Assembly: GCA_016806645.1 (NCBI GenBank)
Contig: JACSYO010000384.1
Location: forward strand, 949,501 to 1,013,500
Direction: 5' to 3'
Source: Ophiodon elongatus
Lineage: Eukaryota; Chordata; Actinopteri; Perciformes; Hexagrammidae
Length of the DNA: 64,000 nt
Each line of letters starts with the position of its first letter. The stretch's first letter is position 1. Positions 25,041-38,160 of the stretch are shown here, one piece after another. Made by a program: the position numbers and the translations under genes. The notes beneath the pieces were generated by a model, which worked only from the letters and a program-made list of their open reading frames with translations, made no database searches and was not told the DNA's origin.

Positions 25041-27074
25041 GCGTTGCAGCCATACATTGGTCTTACGTAAGGTACTCCTGGAATACTACAGTACTCTCAC
25101 ATTTGTCACACCTCATACATTTCTTGTGTGTGTGCCAGAGTGTGTTCACGTTTGATATGCCGGTCTTACAAACTAAACCTTGATGATGTGCAGAGTTGTT
25201 TCATGGTTTAGATAGAAGTTGGTGTCTGTTTGGGCGAGTGATGGGACTAAAAGATAATAGGCACAAAAACAGAGAGGAGTGAGTGTAAGAAGGGAGTGTG
25301 CTCAAGGGAAAGAGGAGACGGGGAGGATAGATTTTCTGATGCGGTTTGACACCAGCCTAATATAAAACATAAACACACACACACATACGAGCTACTCATT
25401 AACATGGATAGGTAGCAACGGGGAATAGAGTTGTGTTGTTCCTGCACAAAACTAGAGAGCTAGATGTTGGACCAAATCCAGGCGGGTGTCCTCCTCTCAC
25501 AATTTCTGTTTATTCCAAGACCCAAGGAAAAATGGGGGAACTTTAATGATCTCTGCAGGGAAATTGTTTTTTATAGCAGTAAAGAAAAAACAAGACACAG
25601 TAGACTATGTATGGATTATCTCTTAGACAATGAAAGCCAATTATTTTAATGATTTGCAAAGATTTACGTTCACCCGTGTACATATGCTCATGGAACAATC
25701 CACTAATTTGCAGACCTTCAGTTTCGGGTGGTCCCGAACCAGTCTGGAGGATCAGTCGCGGTAACATCCTGATCCATTTTCAATCCTATGTTTGCTGCTC
25801 TTACCCAAGGTACGCCAACTGTTGAACCGCATTGCAAATGGGTAAACAGCAGAACTGAACAAACAAATAAACGGCAGCTAGCAGTTTTTTAATTCACTAT
25901 ATCCACACTGACAACAAGCTCACCTGATGACTCTCACAACAGACTCTTTGTCTCAATTTCTGTGAAAGTTTGCAGGTGCATCACACCTCTATAGGACTGC
26001 TGTTAGTTGACAATTGCACAGCAACTGCATTTGTTCATGCTCCACTGTTCAACAGATCCACACCAACACTGGATACTATAAAATATAGGAAACTGTTATT
26101 TTGTAATTTTGTGCTAAAAAATATAATGCTGTATGAGCATCTATTGTTCTCGCTGGAAAAGTCACCAGAATGCTTTTCTTCCTACTGCCTCTTTTTATTT
26201 TGGATTCATTCTTCAGACATTAGATATGACTTGACTTGTGGGTCACAAGAAAAAGAAAAGAAACGCTTATTGAAAAAGACCCATTATCATCTCTTCTGTG
26301 CTCATTGTTATTTCTGAACTGTCGCTCTGCTGTTAAGGAAAGCTGGGAGGTTTTCTACAAACAACATAAAGCTTTGATCAGAGTTCTAGGATCTCTTTGT
26401 AAACTCAAAATGCAGCTGCTTATGTTAAGAAGAAAACATCAAGTCCAGACAGTTTTAATGTAATGCCTTGACTAAAATCTTAATCGAGAGGACAATGAAG
26501 GACCAAAACAAACATAAATGTTATGTTTTAATTGGCTTTAAATGGTCATGATGACTTATTTTGAATTTTCCTTTCATGTTTCAATTGAATAAATGTTTAA
26601 AATTATCCTAAATAATATAAATAATTTATATTTCGTGCTGACGAAAGCAGACATAGTGAACAAGTGAGAGAGCCACAGAGCTCTTGTTCAGGCATAATTA
26701 ATGGTCTACTCACTTAAGCTTATGGAAAATGTAACCCCCATTTTGAGTTGAATTGAAAACCTCTGCGTGGTACTCCAGGAGGTGAAAAAGCAGAAATTAC
26801 AGCCAACTAAATCATAGTGACACAATAATACAGTGTGGCAACCATAGAGGTTAAAAGCAGGGCAGCAGATATATTGGTGTCACAAACACTAAATACTGTT
26901 GGCTAGTTCACGTGCCTTGCTGTGACATGGTCTCTTGCTTGCCTTTATTTCCATTTGTAATTACAGTCATATATTACACACAGCTTTGACCCATGTGGAA
27001 AATGAACGTCTCCCAAATTTGTTCTCCCAAAAGTCTATATTTGTTCCGTTAGTGTCAGAAATGGACTAAGGAGC

Positions 27075-27400
27075 ATCATTATAAATGAGCCACTCTGTGA
27101 GGCTGTATTGTGTCAGCATGCTCACAATGACAATGCAAACATGTTGAATTTTTGCATGTCTAATGCTTGTCATGTTCAACATCTTATTTTGGTGTGTCAA
27201 CATGCTAACGTTTGTTGAACAGCACTAAACACAAAGTACAGCTGAGACTAAGGAAAATGTCATCAGTTTAGATTTATTGATTACAACTCAGAGAATCTCC
27301 AAAGCCATTAGGATTCATCCTCTGGGAGCCATGTAGGTTTTTGCAAATTTCATGGCAATAAATCCAATAGTTGTTAATATAATTCCTTCTAGACAATAGC
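27075..27400 (-). repeat. dispersed repeat, family A, minus orientation, long copy
   Basis: It runs from ATGAGCCACTCTGTGAGGCT through CAACATGCTAACGTTTGTTG, GCACTAAACACAAAGTACAG and TTAGGATTCATCCTCTGGGA to TTTCATGGCAATAAATCCAA. This is the most complete member in the window, covering parts missing from the other copies. Non-coding. Confidence 0.65.
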
Positions 27401-27726
27401 CTGTATACAAGAAGTAGACGTAGTCACCGTGACGTCACCCATTGGTTTGTGGAATGCCGTGTTGAAGAGTTAGTGAGTCCTATATTGTTTTTTCGGTGCC
27501 AGAAGTGACACGAGAGAGTGGAGCCAAGTAGCTACAACTGAACGCTGAATAAGACATGTTTAGGCAGCCGCAATGTTACAGTTACTTTACTGTACTGAAA
27601 ACACACTGTGAAAGGCCCAGACCCGACAACGTCCTGGTAGCTACCGGTCAATCGCCAGGTAGCCACGCCCTAAAGCATACTATTGTCTATTTTACTCTAA
27701 ATGGGACCATCATTTTCTGAATGAAC

Positions 27727-28002
27727 AGTGATGCTCAGTGATAGAGCAAGGGTCCTTCAATCAGGCCATTGATTTAATTGGCGATCGGCCGTTCGATCCT
27801 CGGCTCCGTTAGTCCATGTTGATGTGTCCTTGGGCACAGACACTTAACCCCAAAAATTGCTCACGTAACTGTGCCTATGTCGTATGAATGTTAGTTAGAA
27901 TCCTGATGGGCAAGTGGCACCTTGCATGGTAGTCCCTGTCATCACTGTATGATGAATGCACTCATTGTAAGTCGCTTTGGATAAATGTAATGTAATGTAA
28001 TG
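27727..28002 (+). mobile_element. tRNA-derived SINE with TAATG tail
   Basis: The head resembles a tRNA: A-box-like TGCTCAGTGATAGAGCA near 27731 and B-box-like CCGTTCGATCCTCGG near 27789. The body contains GTCCTTGGGCACAGACACTT and AACCCCAAAAATTGC, a hallmark of fish SINEs. The tail ends GTCGCTTTGGATAAATG followed by short TGTAA/TGTAATG repeats, as expected for a LINE-mobilised SINE. The copy is moderately diverged and in sense orientation relative to gria4. Confidence 0.8.
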
Positions 28003-31000
28003 CTGTAGACTGGAAACTAGCAATAGAGACCATGAACTCATGTTTACAATGTATACTGAGGTAATAAATCAAGTGAGATGTAGGGTCATTTTCTCAAAGA
28101 CTTCTATACAATCAAACTAATTATTGCAATTCAAGGAGTCTGTCCCTGATGGCTATTAGAAAGAATGCAAGTTTAAGGCCCTTGCGCATTTGCTTCACTT
28201 TTCAGGTGATAGACTGACTGATTGCCAGTCAACATTTCCATCCGAAGAGCTACCATAATGCCACTACACCAGCATGGCTAAAAAAAATATTTTATACCTA
28301 CTGTACATGTAAGTTTCAGTTCTCCAATCCTGAATCTTTTTCTTTTGGCGTAAAATTACTTGTAATAAATATCAGCATAAATTTAAGCTACTGACAGACT
28401 TTTTTTCCCCATAAAAACTCGATGGTCTTCATTTAACTTCCAATGCTGTGTGAGCTTGTTCTGTTAGGCTGTGTGGCAAAAGGAGCAAGGGAGTAGCGGT
28501 GGGATGAGAGGATAAATCCTGAACCCAAATGGTGTTGATAACGCTTGTTACCAGCCGTAATGAGGTCAGAGTCGCCGCTGTCTGCCTCAGATGGAGATTT
28601 ATACAGAACTGAAGAGGTCCAGCTGTCTCCCACAGCACATCCCAATAAAGATAGATCTACTTGAGTAGCTTGGAGCATGAAGGGTGACCGGGATGATAGA
28701 GAATGTCGGTGGTCTGATTCGGAGGTGAAACAAACAAGCCAGGGCATTTCACTCCGTGGAGAAAAGGGACTCACTGGACGGTTAAATGGGGTACAATGAA
28801 TCATATTCACAGTCAGCACCTATTGTTTTTGATAATTGGCCATCTCGCACTAAATTTTGCTTTCACATTGTGAACGATTAAGATAACGTGTCCCTCTTTT
28901 CTGACAGTGGGTGGTGGGTGATGTTTGATTGCATCTATGTTGGAGTCTGTAGCTACACATTTTTGAACAGGCAAGTCTCATACTTTTGACGGCTTTGTTT
29001 TTTTTCTTTTACAATAGCGTTTTGATGTGTTTACCAGAAGTGTGGACAATTAAACTAGATTCATGAAAAAGACTACTTGAAATGACTTGATATCCTCCCC
29101 AAACCCGAAGATTAGCATTAATGTTCAAATTTAGCGGCAAAGTCATGTCTTCATTTTCCAGACAACGAATATACTTTGAATCAGTCCGACTAAAGCCAGT
29201 CCCATTGGTGGATGGTGGGCTTGGCATTGCAGACCAGCAGAAAGAAAACAGATGACACCTCAGATAATTACTTTCGGACGTAAAGATTCTGCTGTGGTTA
29301 ACAAACGGAAGGCAATGTGCAAAATATTCGACCCATACATTTAAAGTGATTGTACTTACGTATGGGCTGACACGATAATTACAATGGACTACCTCATGCG
29401 TTATATGAATATGATCTCGCTATTTTTTACGTTACCGACTTATTGTCCGAATTATGGACATGACCTTGCTAGTTTTAATGTAATCGTATTCCCTTGATCA
29501 TTTTTGCTGACCTCGAGATTGCCAGTTGTGTTTACACAATGTTTGTTTTCATAAGAATGTCACCAACATGATGCAAGATTTTGTGGTTAGGTTGTGTTGT
29601 TTTATTTGTTTTATCCACTTTGAATATTTTTATTATTTTTCACATTCCAATTCTGATTCCAATTCTTTCTTATTATGCTACTATATTATAATTTTATCAG
29701 TGGCTTAAAAGGGACTGAAAATATCATATTGTTTAACACAGAGATATCACACAAAAGCAGTTATCATGACAGGACTAGTGGGACGTGAATACTATATCAA
29801 GGGACACTTGAATATTTTGGTTAAAATTGTACATATTTATTAAAATTGAATTGTCAAAAGTATCATAAAAAATTTAAAATCACTTTTTTAAGAGTTCATA
29901 CAGAATGTTTAGAACTTGGTAGTTTACTTTGAACGTACCTCTTTCTCTTCTCTTGACTCATATTTCATAGTCATAGGCAACCATTTTCAGCACAGCTGAA
30001 TAAATTATTTGCATCCACCTTCTGTTCTCTTGTCTCTGTGCATTTATCTATAGAGAAAACATTTTGTACCGGTTGAAACATTTTCAAAGTCGTGCAGATT
30101 AATCTTTGCCTGAATTTGCACCTTGACTTTACTTTTAGACATTCGGTTGGTTATGATTTTCTGTTATAACGGTCACTTTTGAGTAGTCATCAACTGTGGT
30201 AGTCGATACCCTGTGGTGACTGGGCATCAATTTAGACTCATCGAGCTGTAGATGGAAGCAGATTATTTTCATGAAAGTCAAGTGCAGAATCTTGTCCCAA
30301 ATGAATTACCACAGTAGCACTTTATGACTCTCGGCACAATCATCTGATGTATGAATTCCTCTGTCTGTGCCAGCGGGGAGGCTTCTTTGGAAGTGAAAAG
30401 CAATTAAACACACAGACTGAACCACTTCACTGTACTGAGCTTTACTAAAGTGTAACACTAGCAAAAGGAGAAGAGACTGAGATGAAAGGACCAGAGGTAC
30501 CTACCACCATGTCATCTTTTCTCCACAGTGAGAAAGAGACTACATTAGCAGCAGAACAAATACAGGGCAAAGAAAGGAATGGGCTGCTGGGAACAGACAC
30601 ATTTACAGTCAACTGGGGGGGCTGGAGAAAAAGAGAGACAAAGAAGAGAAAACACAGGGGATAACAGATGGAGTTTGGAAGTGTGTGGCCACAGTATGTG
30701 GTTTGGAACTCAGCCGAATGTTCCCGAAAGGATAGAAGGTGACAGTTTACCAGGGGCCCCTCTTCACAGGTACAAAAAAAGGGACTGTCCAGTGGGAAGT
30801 AGTAAAGTTATTCTTACAGCTACAAACTTTATCTCAATGTAATATAGTGGGCCCGATTGGGATCCTTGACACTGTTCGGTCTCTGCAGTACTACTGTGTA
30901 TAGCTAAAACTGCCTCTGCAGCGGGTCAATGTGACTTCTTCAACCTTGAAAACATTATATTTGAATCCAGACCAGTTAAAACCCACCGATAATGTATTAA

Positions 31001-31314
31001 AGAAAGGACATTTATATCCTGATTCAGCATTTTGTCATGAAGGACAGATATGGAGGTATTATGGATGGTTTTTAGTTTCTGTTGGTTTCTTATCTCCAAA
31101 TAGCTAAGCTGGACAACAGGACAATTGCAGGACACCAGCTGGAAAATTGTCTGGCCAGGAAAACCTGTTCTGGCGACCTTATCCTGCATGAGTAGATGCA
31201 AACAGAAACTAACTGGATAGTTGATTAAATAATCCTTCACAAAGTCACTGTGTCCCATCCCAACATTGAGCACTACATAAAGTAAGAATTAAAACCATAT
31301 TATTAACCTGTCAT

Positions 31315-31495
31315 TAATTTTTGCGCCAAAAAGTCCATTTGAAAAACTCAATATCAATGTGTCTTTCCAGAAGTCACAGTTCCATGTAGGAACTATTTTC
31401 TTTCTACCAAATAACACCCAGCCAACTGCCGAAGAAAGTGTGCAGCTATCCTCGATATACAATTCAAAACACTCTATCGAACTATCCCTTTAAGA
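31315..31495 (-). repeat. dispersed teleost repeat, family F
   Basis: CAATGTGTCTTTCCAGAAG, CAGTTCCATGTAGGAACTAT and ACTGCCGAAGAAAGTG are the reverse complement of a repeat pattern I recall from many fish genomes. It ends TCGAACTATCCCTTTA. Non-coding; class unknown. Confidence 0.45.
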
Positions 31496-31989
31496 TCCTG
31501 CCTCATAGTCATCCCATTTTGACTTTTTTTTCATGATCAAAAGTAATCCAGTTGATTATTGTCTATGCATACATGGTCCGTGTAGTTGTGAAGGTCTCTG
31601 AAAACCACTGTGCGGCGTCTGCGCTCAACCTAAAATTTTTGACTGCACAAACTGCATGTTTGGACTAAAAATGATTTATATACTGTATATCAAATGGATG
31701 CTCTTGATGAGCTCTTTCTAATGCCCAAAGGGCACATAGGAATTATTTAAACCTCAAGACCTAACACTAAAAACACTTAACTGTTTGAGGCCAAAAGGAC
31801 CTAAGTGCACTTCAATTTGTTTGTTTTTCTTTAATAAATGTAAAAATAATCTTCATTAAGTACATTGTCATCCAAATGTGACAAGTAAATGATCCTTAAT
31901 TTAACCTGTTTATATTTGTGACATCGTCTATCCTTTGGATTTATACCGAATTGTTATTTCATATTTTTGCTCTTTCCTAACTTTCGAAT

Positions 31990-32058
31990 GCTGCACAACA
32001 ATTTCCCTCGGGATGAATACAGATTTATGTTGTCTTATCATATCTTATCTTATATCCC
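31990..32058 (+). mobile_element. 3' tail of a LINE/SINE-type retroposon
   Basis: CACAACAATTTCCCTCGGGA, TGAATACAG and short TCTTATC repeats match the common fish LINE 3' end (AATTTCCC..GGGATNAATAAAG followed by a TTATC-type tail). Only the tail is visible, as expected for 5'-truncated insertion. Confidence 0.55.
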
Positions 32059-32660
32059 CCGTCCACTGACACTCTCCTCTATCTATTCTACTACAAATAT
32101 TTGCTGTATGTCAAAAGCCTCTGGACTTACAGGCAAAAAAGCCAAATGTCAAATTGCATCAATCTTAAAAAAAAATACAAACTGTCCAAGAATATGTATA
32201 GTGCGACTGTCATGCCAAATCCTAAGGCCCTAACAATAACAGTTTGTTGCATGCCATATGTCAGTTTCTGAAGTGTCTCTTGAAAGCAAAACGTGTGCAT
32301 AGATTTGTATCACTTATTAATAGTTACAAAATACAAATTATGTAATGGCTTCTCAACACTGGCCAGCCTGTCATCTTCAAGGTGAGAGCTTACCCTCCGA
32401 TTGTGCAGCAATGTGGACTGAGAAAACAATCCGTGTTATATTGTGGAGCCGTGTAAATACAACACTGGGCCTGGATTATTCATGGTCTGAGTTTTTAATT
32501 ATGTATTGTGTTTAACTCTACATTCACTGCATATTTCACAACAATAACAGTGAAAGTGAGATGGTGCTTTGTGTGAGAAACCCCCAGGAAAGAAGATGGG
32601 GGAAGTCTTCTCTCGTTCAACAATTACTCTTAAAGACCTTGGTGATAGTGTGCGCTCGTG

Positions 32661-32690
32661 TGCGTGCGTGTGTGTGTATGTGCGTGCATG

Positions 32691-32738
<48 letters not shown>
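32661..32738. repeat. (TG)n compound microsatellite
   Basis: TGCG/TGTA-rich start, then pure TG from about 32693; complementary to the (CA)n 120 bp downstream. Confidence 0.95.
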
Positions 32739-32740
<2 letters not shown>

Positions 32741-32855
32741 AGTGAAGGGGATTGGGTGTCCACGCTCCTCTGAACACCCAGATGGTGTTTGCCAGTGATG
32801 CAGTTTTTAGCTTCAGCCTTCAATCCTTCATCACACACATCACATACTGAAGACC

Positions 32856-32857
<2 letters not shown>

Positions 32858-32923
<66 letters not shown>

Positions 32924-32971
32924 ACATACGCACACACATACACACATACACACATACACACACACACACAC
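32858..32971. repeat. (CA)n compound microsatellite
   Basis: Pure CA to about 32918, then CACATA-type variant units. Confidence 0.95.
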
Positions 32972-33127
32972 CATGTTGGGTCTTCCTGTGCTCCCTGTTG
33001 GTGCTGCCCAACACCGCAGCGTCGTGTTCAGGCATGACTCTCTCCTCATTAACCCTCCCATCTGGTTGCAAGTTGTGGTTGAGTTTAAATAGAGGCATGC
33101 TTTGCAAGCACCGTCACTCAATCACCA

Positions 33128-33262
33128 TTTCCCCTCCTCTCTCGCTCGCTCTCTCTCTCTCTCCCCTCCCTCTCCCTCTCCCTCTTCTCCTTGTTCACAC
33201 TGGGTTTTTCTCGCTCTCTCATGTGGTTTGTTCTCTGAGTCTCTTCCCCTCTCTCTCTCTCC
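33128..33262. repeat. CT-rich low-complexity tract
   Basis: Degenerate (CT)n and TCCC-rich pyrimidine tract, for example CTCTCTCGCTCGCTCTCTCT. Confidence 0.85.
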
Positions 33263-33514
33263 CTGTGGTTCTCCTTTAACCTCTCAGGTTTAGTCATCTC
33301 AAAAGGGCAGACTGATAGTTGATGATGATTGTTGATGTTTCATTCAAAATCAGACGGTTCAATCACTGTGTTCCATCTCTGAAATGATAGATGCACAATC
33401 ACGATGCACAACATCAGCGTCACTAAGAAAGATACATTTCCAGTTGTTTCTGTCATGTATGGGTTAAAGCTCTTTATATTTTTAGCCACACTAGCGGCGT
33501 CACTCTAGGATTGG

Positions 33515-33630
33515 TCAGTTCACCACTTTGATCCGGACTGATATATGGATTTAATTGGGTACCTACCATCATGCCCCCCCTCAGGATAAATTGTAACCTT
33601 GGTAATCCCAACCTTTCATCTGGCGCTTTA
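33515..33630 (+). repeat. degenerate family A copy, + orientation
   Basis: CACCACTTTGATCCGGACTG, CCCCTCAGGATAAATTGTAA and TTGGTAATCCCAACCTTTCA align in order with the family consensus (GGTCCAGACTGAAAT, CCAGAGGATGAAT, GGTGATCCCCTGAC) but are strongly decayed. Confidence 0.45.
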
Positions 33631-33849
33631 ATCTGGTCGTTGTTTCAATTTGTCCAGTAATACTTGGTTGCATTGCACAGCAACTAACGACAAGCCCATC
33701 AGCCTGAGCTGTATTTGTTGTTGATTTGGTGTGTTGTTTTCTATTGTCATCGTGTAGATTCTCATTTGGACCCCAGAAAGAACAGCCACTGTGATGCAGA
33801 TCCTGCTAAGTGCTAATATCCATGTTGCATCCATCAAGTATCTTCCAAC

Positions 33850-34392
33850 TATCCGGGGCTGGGTCGTGGTAGCAGCAGGCTTAGCAGGGTATTCCAGGCA
33901 TCCCTCTCCCCGGCAATGTTTACCAGTTCTTCCTGGGGTACCCCGAAGTGTTCCCAGGCCAGACGAGATATATTATCTCTCCAGCTCGTTCTGGTTCTAC
34001 CTTGTGGCCTCTTACCAGTTGGACAAAGGAGGCGTCCAGGAGGCATTCTGCTCAGATGCCCTTACCACATCAGCTGACCCCTTAAGACACGAAAGAGCAG
34101 GCGCTCTACTCCGAGCTCCCTCCAGAGGTCTGAACCCCTTACTTCTAAGGCTGAGTCCAGCCACCCAACAAAGGAAGCTCATTTCGCCTGATTGTATTCA
34201 CATTCTGATTCTTTTAGGTCACAGCCCATAGGATAGAGTCTGATAGATGGTTGAGAGCTTTGCCTTCCGACTCGGCTCCCTCAAAACTACAACGGTCTGC
34301 TACACTGCTGACGCCTGCCCATCTCCCGCTCCACTTTACCCTCACTCGTGAACAACACCCTGAGATACTTGAACTTCCTCGCTTTGGCTAAT
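33850..34392 (-). pseudogene. 3' remnant of LINE ORF2 (non-LTR retrotransposon)
   Basis: Read on the minus strand, an upstream stretch near 34385-34360 corresponds to the EFKYLR-like segment common in fish LINE reverse transcriptases. A downstream frame (34046-33849) gives MPPGRLLCPTGKRPQGRTRT and then WRDNISRLAWEHFGVPQEEL followed by GERDAWNTLL..LPRPSPG and a stop. I recall this carboxy-terminal signature from many teleost LINE proteins. Parts between are shifted among frames, so this is a dead, 5'-truncated copy without the endonuclease or catalytic reverse-transcriptase core. It lies antisense to gria4. Rex1/L2-like or RTE-like membership is possible; I cannot decide. Confidence 0.8.
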
Positions 34393-34568
34393 GACTCGCA
34401 TGTTATCAAACTTTAATATTGTCATGCATACACACTAAACTACGACAGCAAGCAATATAACAATGTACCTGCTAAACTTCATCATCCATTTGTTTCAGTT
34501 TAAGCGCCTTTTTTATTTTTTCTGCTTCCTCCCATCTGTCTCATCATGTCCCTGTGTTTAATCTCTTC

Positions 34569-34610
34569 CATTAATACATGCCCGAGTGCATACTATGGCA
34601 TGTATTAATG
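34569..34610. repeat. 14-bp perfect inverted repeat
   Basis: CATTAATACATGCC (34569-34582) and GGCATGTATTAATG (34597-34610) with a 14-nt loop, directly before a (GT)n tract. Confidence 0.85.
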
Positions 34611-34616
34611 TGTGGG

Positions 34617-34656
34617 TATGTGTGTGTGTGTGTGTGTGTGAGTGTGTGTGTGTGTG
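34617..34656. repeat. (TG)n microsatellite
   Basis: TG tract with a GAG interruption. Confidence 0.93.
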
Positions 34657-35349
34657 CTGGTAGGTCTGAAGGTCATTGTTGGTTGATGTCTTTTTCATCC
34701 ACCTCATGACCTTCTATGTTCGTCGCCCAAGGGTGATAGCATCTCATTACTGAATTAATCACTTTAAGCACAGATTATCTTTTAAAAAATGAATGTATGC
34801 GCGTGTTCGTTGACGTGGTGTTACCGCAGCACTATTGTTTTATAGATATTCATAATATAAACAAATATTTTCTCATTTTTAGGTGTATATTTTTGTCCCC
34901 TTTGAGTATTGCTTTAAATCTTAATGGGCACATTTTCTTTCAGAGGGACTGAGTGAAAATCTGACATTTAATGCCAGTTTTCAGTTTGTTTGACATAAGC
35001 TGATACAAAAATAGCAAATGGGAAAAGATAAGATTGCAGCATGTAGCAGAAGCATACAATTACCGCTCAGCTATTGGACTGTTATGTTGTCATTGAAAAG
35101 ATGACCTTGCTACTGGAAGGCTCTCTCATCTTATTGCATAACTTGTTATTAGCTATAATATACATCCATAAGCACCCTCTGCAGATGTATATGCATCACT
35201 CTAGTATACAGAATTTACATAAAGCCATTGCAGCATTTTCTTCCCATTTTCTCGTGTTATAAAAGGCAGCCAAGAGATGGAAAGCTCCTCCTGGCATTCC
35301 CTGGCAATCCAAGTTGATGATTACTTTAAGTTCTAAATAACTGCCTGCC

Positions 35350-35386
35350 CTCCTCTTCCTCCTCCTCCTCCTCCTCCTCCTCCCCC
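35350..35386. repeat. (TCC)n microsatellite
   Basis: About 10 TCC units followed by C6; pyrimidine-only. Confidence 0.93.
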
Positions 35387-36846
35387 CTCTCCCATGCCTT
35401 TGCTGGGTAACTCTGCAAATATATTGTGTGCTTTTTGATATTTTCTGCTTGTCTGAGCTGCTTTCAGCGCTTTCTAAAAATAGAACAAGTATATCTCTAC
35501 AGTGCAAGGTAGCGGCAGGACAGAACATGTGAGCTGTGTGACAGCAGTGGTGGGACTGGACCACATTCATAGGAATGTAGATGAAACGCTCATGTTCTTC
35601 AATGAAAAACTTATCTTGAAGGCAATGTTGCAAAGAATCTTAATAATTACATTGTCGGTTATCAGTTTGTTAAATACATCGTGCAATCTATTATAATCCC
35701 TGAAATATGTCTGACCTCTGTGGAGATTTTTTGTTGAGTTGTTTTAGACAGATGGGTATCAATTCCTTTCTAATTTCTTGAGGCCTTTTTTTCATTAAAT
35801 TGTGTTTCTATTATTCTGACCACTTCAGAGCTGCAGGGCGTTTGTGTTCATAATAATCTGGTATGTTTTGAATGCTTTATTAATTGATTTCAAAAACGTT
35901 ACTGAGCATTTTGGCGCAGCAGGGCAATCTCCAAACAAAACATCTTTTAATTTATTAATTGTTATGGATTAGCAAACAGTTGCCTCTTAATATTGGCAGC
36001 CAGTCTATTCTAACAATATACTTGCAGAGCAAGACTCTCTCGAGGTTTCAGGATTCACCACAATAAGAAAGTCTTTGACAGAACCAGCAACATACTCATA
36101 ATTTACTATTCTTAGAGCTTTACTACTGGATATAAATACAAAATGAGAATGATATGATGGTAGAAAAAAGGTAATGAAGGGTTTCATTTCAATTTTGACC
36201 TGATGAAAATGTCGATGAGGTCCTGTCACCAGCAAGGAAAGAAAATTCAATCATAACCACAATCCTATTCTTTTCTTGCTAACTTCTGCGATGAAGGCAT
36301 CTCTAATTATTTAAAGGTGCTAAACAACTATTTGCGATGTAAAGATATAGTGGGGTAATGGCGTCTGGAGCACAGAAAGACTTCGCTCTCCCTCTGTGTT
36401 TGTTGTAATCTGAGCCTCTCTGTGCTTTGTTTACTTCGGTGGTCCGCGCTGGTTGGCGCTGTTAGCACTGTTAGCACTGTTAGCTACGAGCCGCCAGCTC
36501 AGCCGTCTCCATGTTAAGAGCCGCGTGGAGGCGATCCCTCAATCATAGATAGGCTCTGAATTTGGAATTAAGCACATCAAAAAAACAAAGAACAGGAGCA
36601 ACCTGGGTGGATGAAAGCGACAAATGCCATTATGAATGGAGGTAGAGAGTGTGATGTAATTGAAATAGAGAGACTAAGGAGGAAGGTTGAATGGTGTCGG
36701 GAGGAGGGGTGGGAAGCAGCAGCGATGGAGGGAGGTAAACAGTGCGTCTTGATTCTGGTGTGTTGTTGCACTCTCTGTACTGCCCCCTCTTTGCCCTGAA
36801 CCTCTTCATCCTCTTGTCCCTCATTTTCCTGACTCATAGCTTTGAT

Positions 36847-36947
<101 letters not shown>

Positions 36948-37035
36948 TTGCCATGAATATTCATCTGTTTGTTTGTCTAAATCCTTTCCTCTCATTGTGT
37001 ACTCTGTTTCTCTGAAGACAGAGCTTGAGTAAGAC

Positions 37036-37038
<3 letters not shown>

Positions 37039-37113
<75 letters not shown>
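37039..37113. repeat. (GT)n microsatellite
   Basis: Pure GT tract of about 35 units, ending GCGTG. Confidence 0.95.
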
Positions 37114-37115
<2 letters not shown>

Positions 37116-37254
37116 CCGAGTGAGCTCCATGCATCTCTGAGAATGAGCAGATCTGACAGCATCAGCCGAAAAAGAACTGTTGTCCTCATACCAAGAATCT
37201 CCCAGCTCTGTTAGTGTGTATATGCATGCATGCATGTTAACGTGCGTGTTTGTC

Positions 37255-37298
37255 TGTCTGTGTTTGTGTGTGTGTGTCTGTGTGTGTGTGTGTGTGGG
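37255..37298. repeat. degenerate (TG)n microsatellite
   Basis: TG with TTTG and TCTG interruptions, ending in a G-rich run. Confidence 0.9.
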
Positions 37299-37984
37299 GG
37301 AGGGGGGGTAGTAGATGTGCTGTCTCACAAATTAGTGAAGCAGAGTGTTTCTTCAACCAGTGCGCTTCCTCTTTCTGAATGCCCTTTCCCATGATGTCTC
37401 AGTGTGCGCGCACATGTGCGTCCGCTCATGTGCGCACTACTATGACCTAAAACAGATCCTATTAGCGATAATATTCCTCTGTGGGCAGCTAGTCCGGGCC
37501 CTATGGCGCTGCTCCGGGCTGACGGCCGACTAGCAGCCACCTGCCTGAGCTGAGCAGGTGGAGGCCTCATGGTGCAGCTCTTCCCCCAGGCCCAGGCTGT
37601 GCTCTCTGACCACGCAGTGAGTCGTAAGCCACTAGCTAACCTGCGAACGGAGAGTCTTTAATATGACATTATCTTACATTATCTATGGCACCCCCTCCCT
37701 CCCCCATTGCCCACACACCTTAAAGTTACTAAATTGTTATTTTTTATTGAAACTACCACATGATAATAAAATTAAAAAAATAGATCAACATTATGTCAAT
37801 ATTGGCAGTAATTGAAGTGGTTTTGAGAGAGAACTTCTGCGCCTCCTCTTGGTTCTGTTTTCAGAAAATCTAGCCAGTGACAGGACACTTTGGCCAATCA
37901 CAGGTCATTTCAGAAAGAGGACGTTCCTATTGGCTGTTCTAGAAATTCTGGAGCAATAAGGAGCATTTCTTCCCTGTGATTTCT

Positions 37985-38160
37985 AAGCGAATTTATGGAT
38001 GTTTATTAGGGATAGATGGAGCTAATGATTCCCGCAGGAAGTGTAAGTCATGCGGAATCTAAAAATATGTGTAACATGTCTGCGTGTTTGGATTTGACCG
38101 AGTTATGACGGAGTTATGACTCAGAGAAGGAGTTCAAATTTGGATGCAAATTACAACCCC
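37985..38160 (+). repeat. dispersed repeat, family B copy 2
   Basis: Relative of 6765-6915 (see that entry). This copy adds a second GAGTTATGAC in tandem (38099-38121). Confidence 0.6.

Noticed and set aside
27727..27810. Functional tRNA gene
   Set aside because: The A- and B-box-like parts have no complete cloverleaf, and the following body and tail are SINE-like.
33849..34231. Protein-coding gene on either strand around the LINE remnant
   Set aside because: The minus-strand frame is a truncated LINE tail, and the plus-strand frame is its shadow with no domain of its own.
36440..36500. Short tandem GCACTGTTAGCACTGTTAGC as a regulatory array
   Set aside because: Only two to three copies of TTAGCACTG within a region that resembles a dispersed fish repeat; too little to call.
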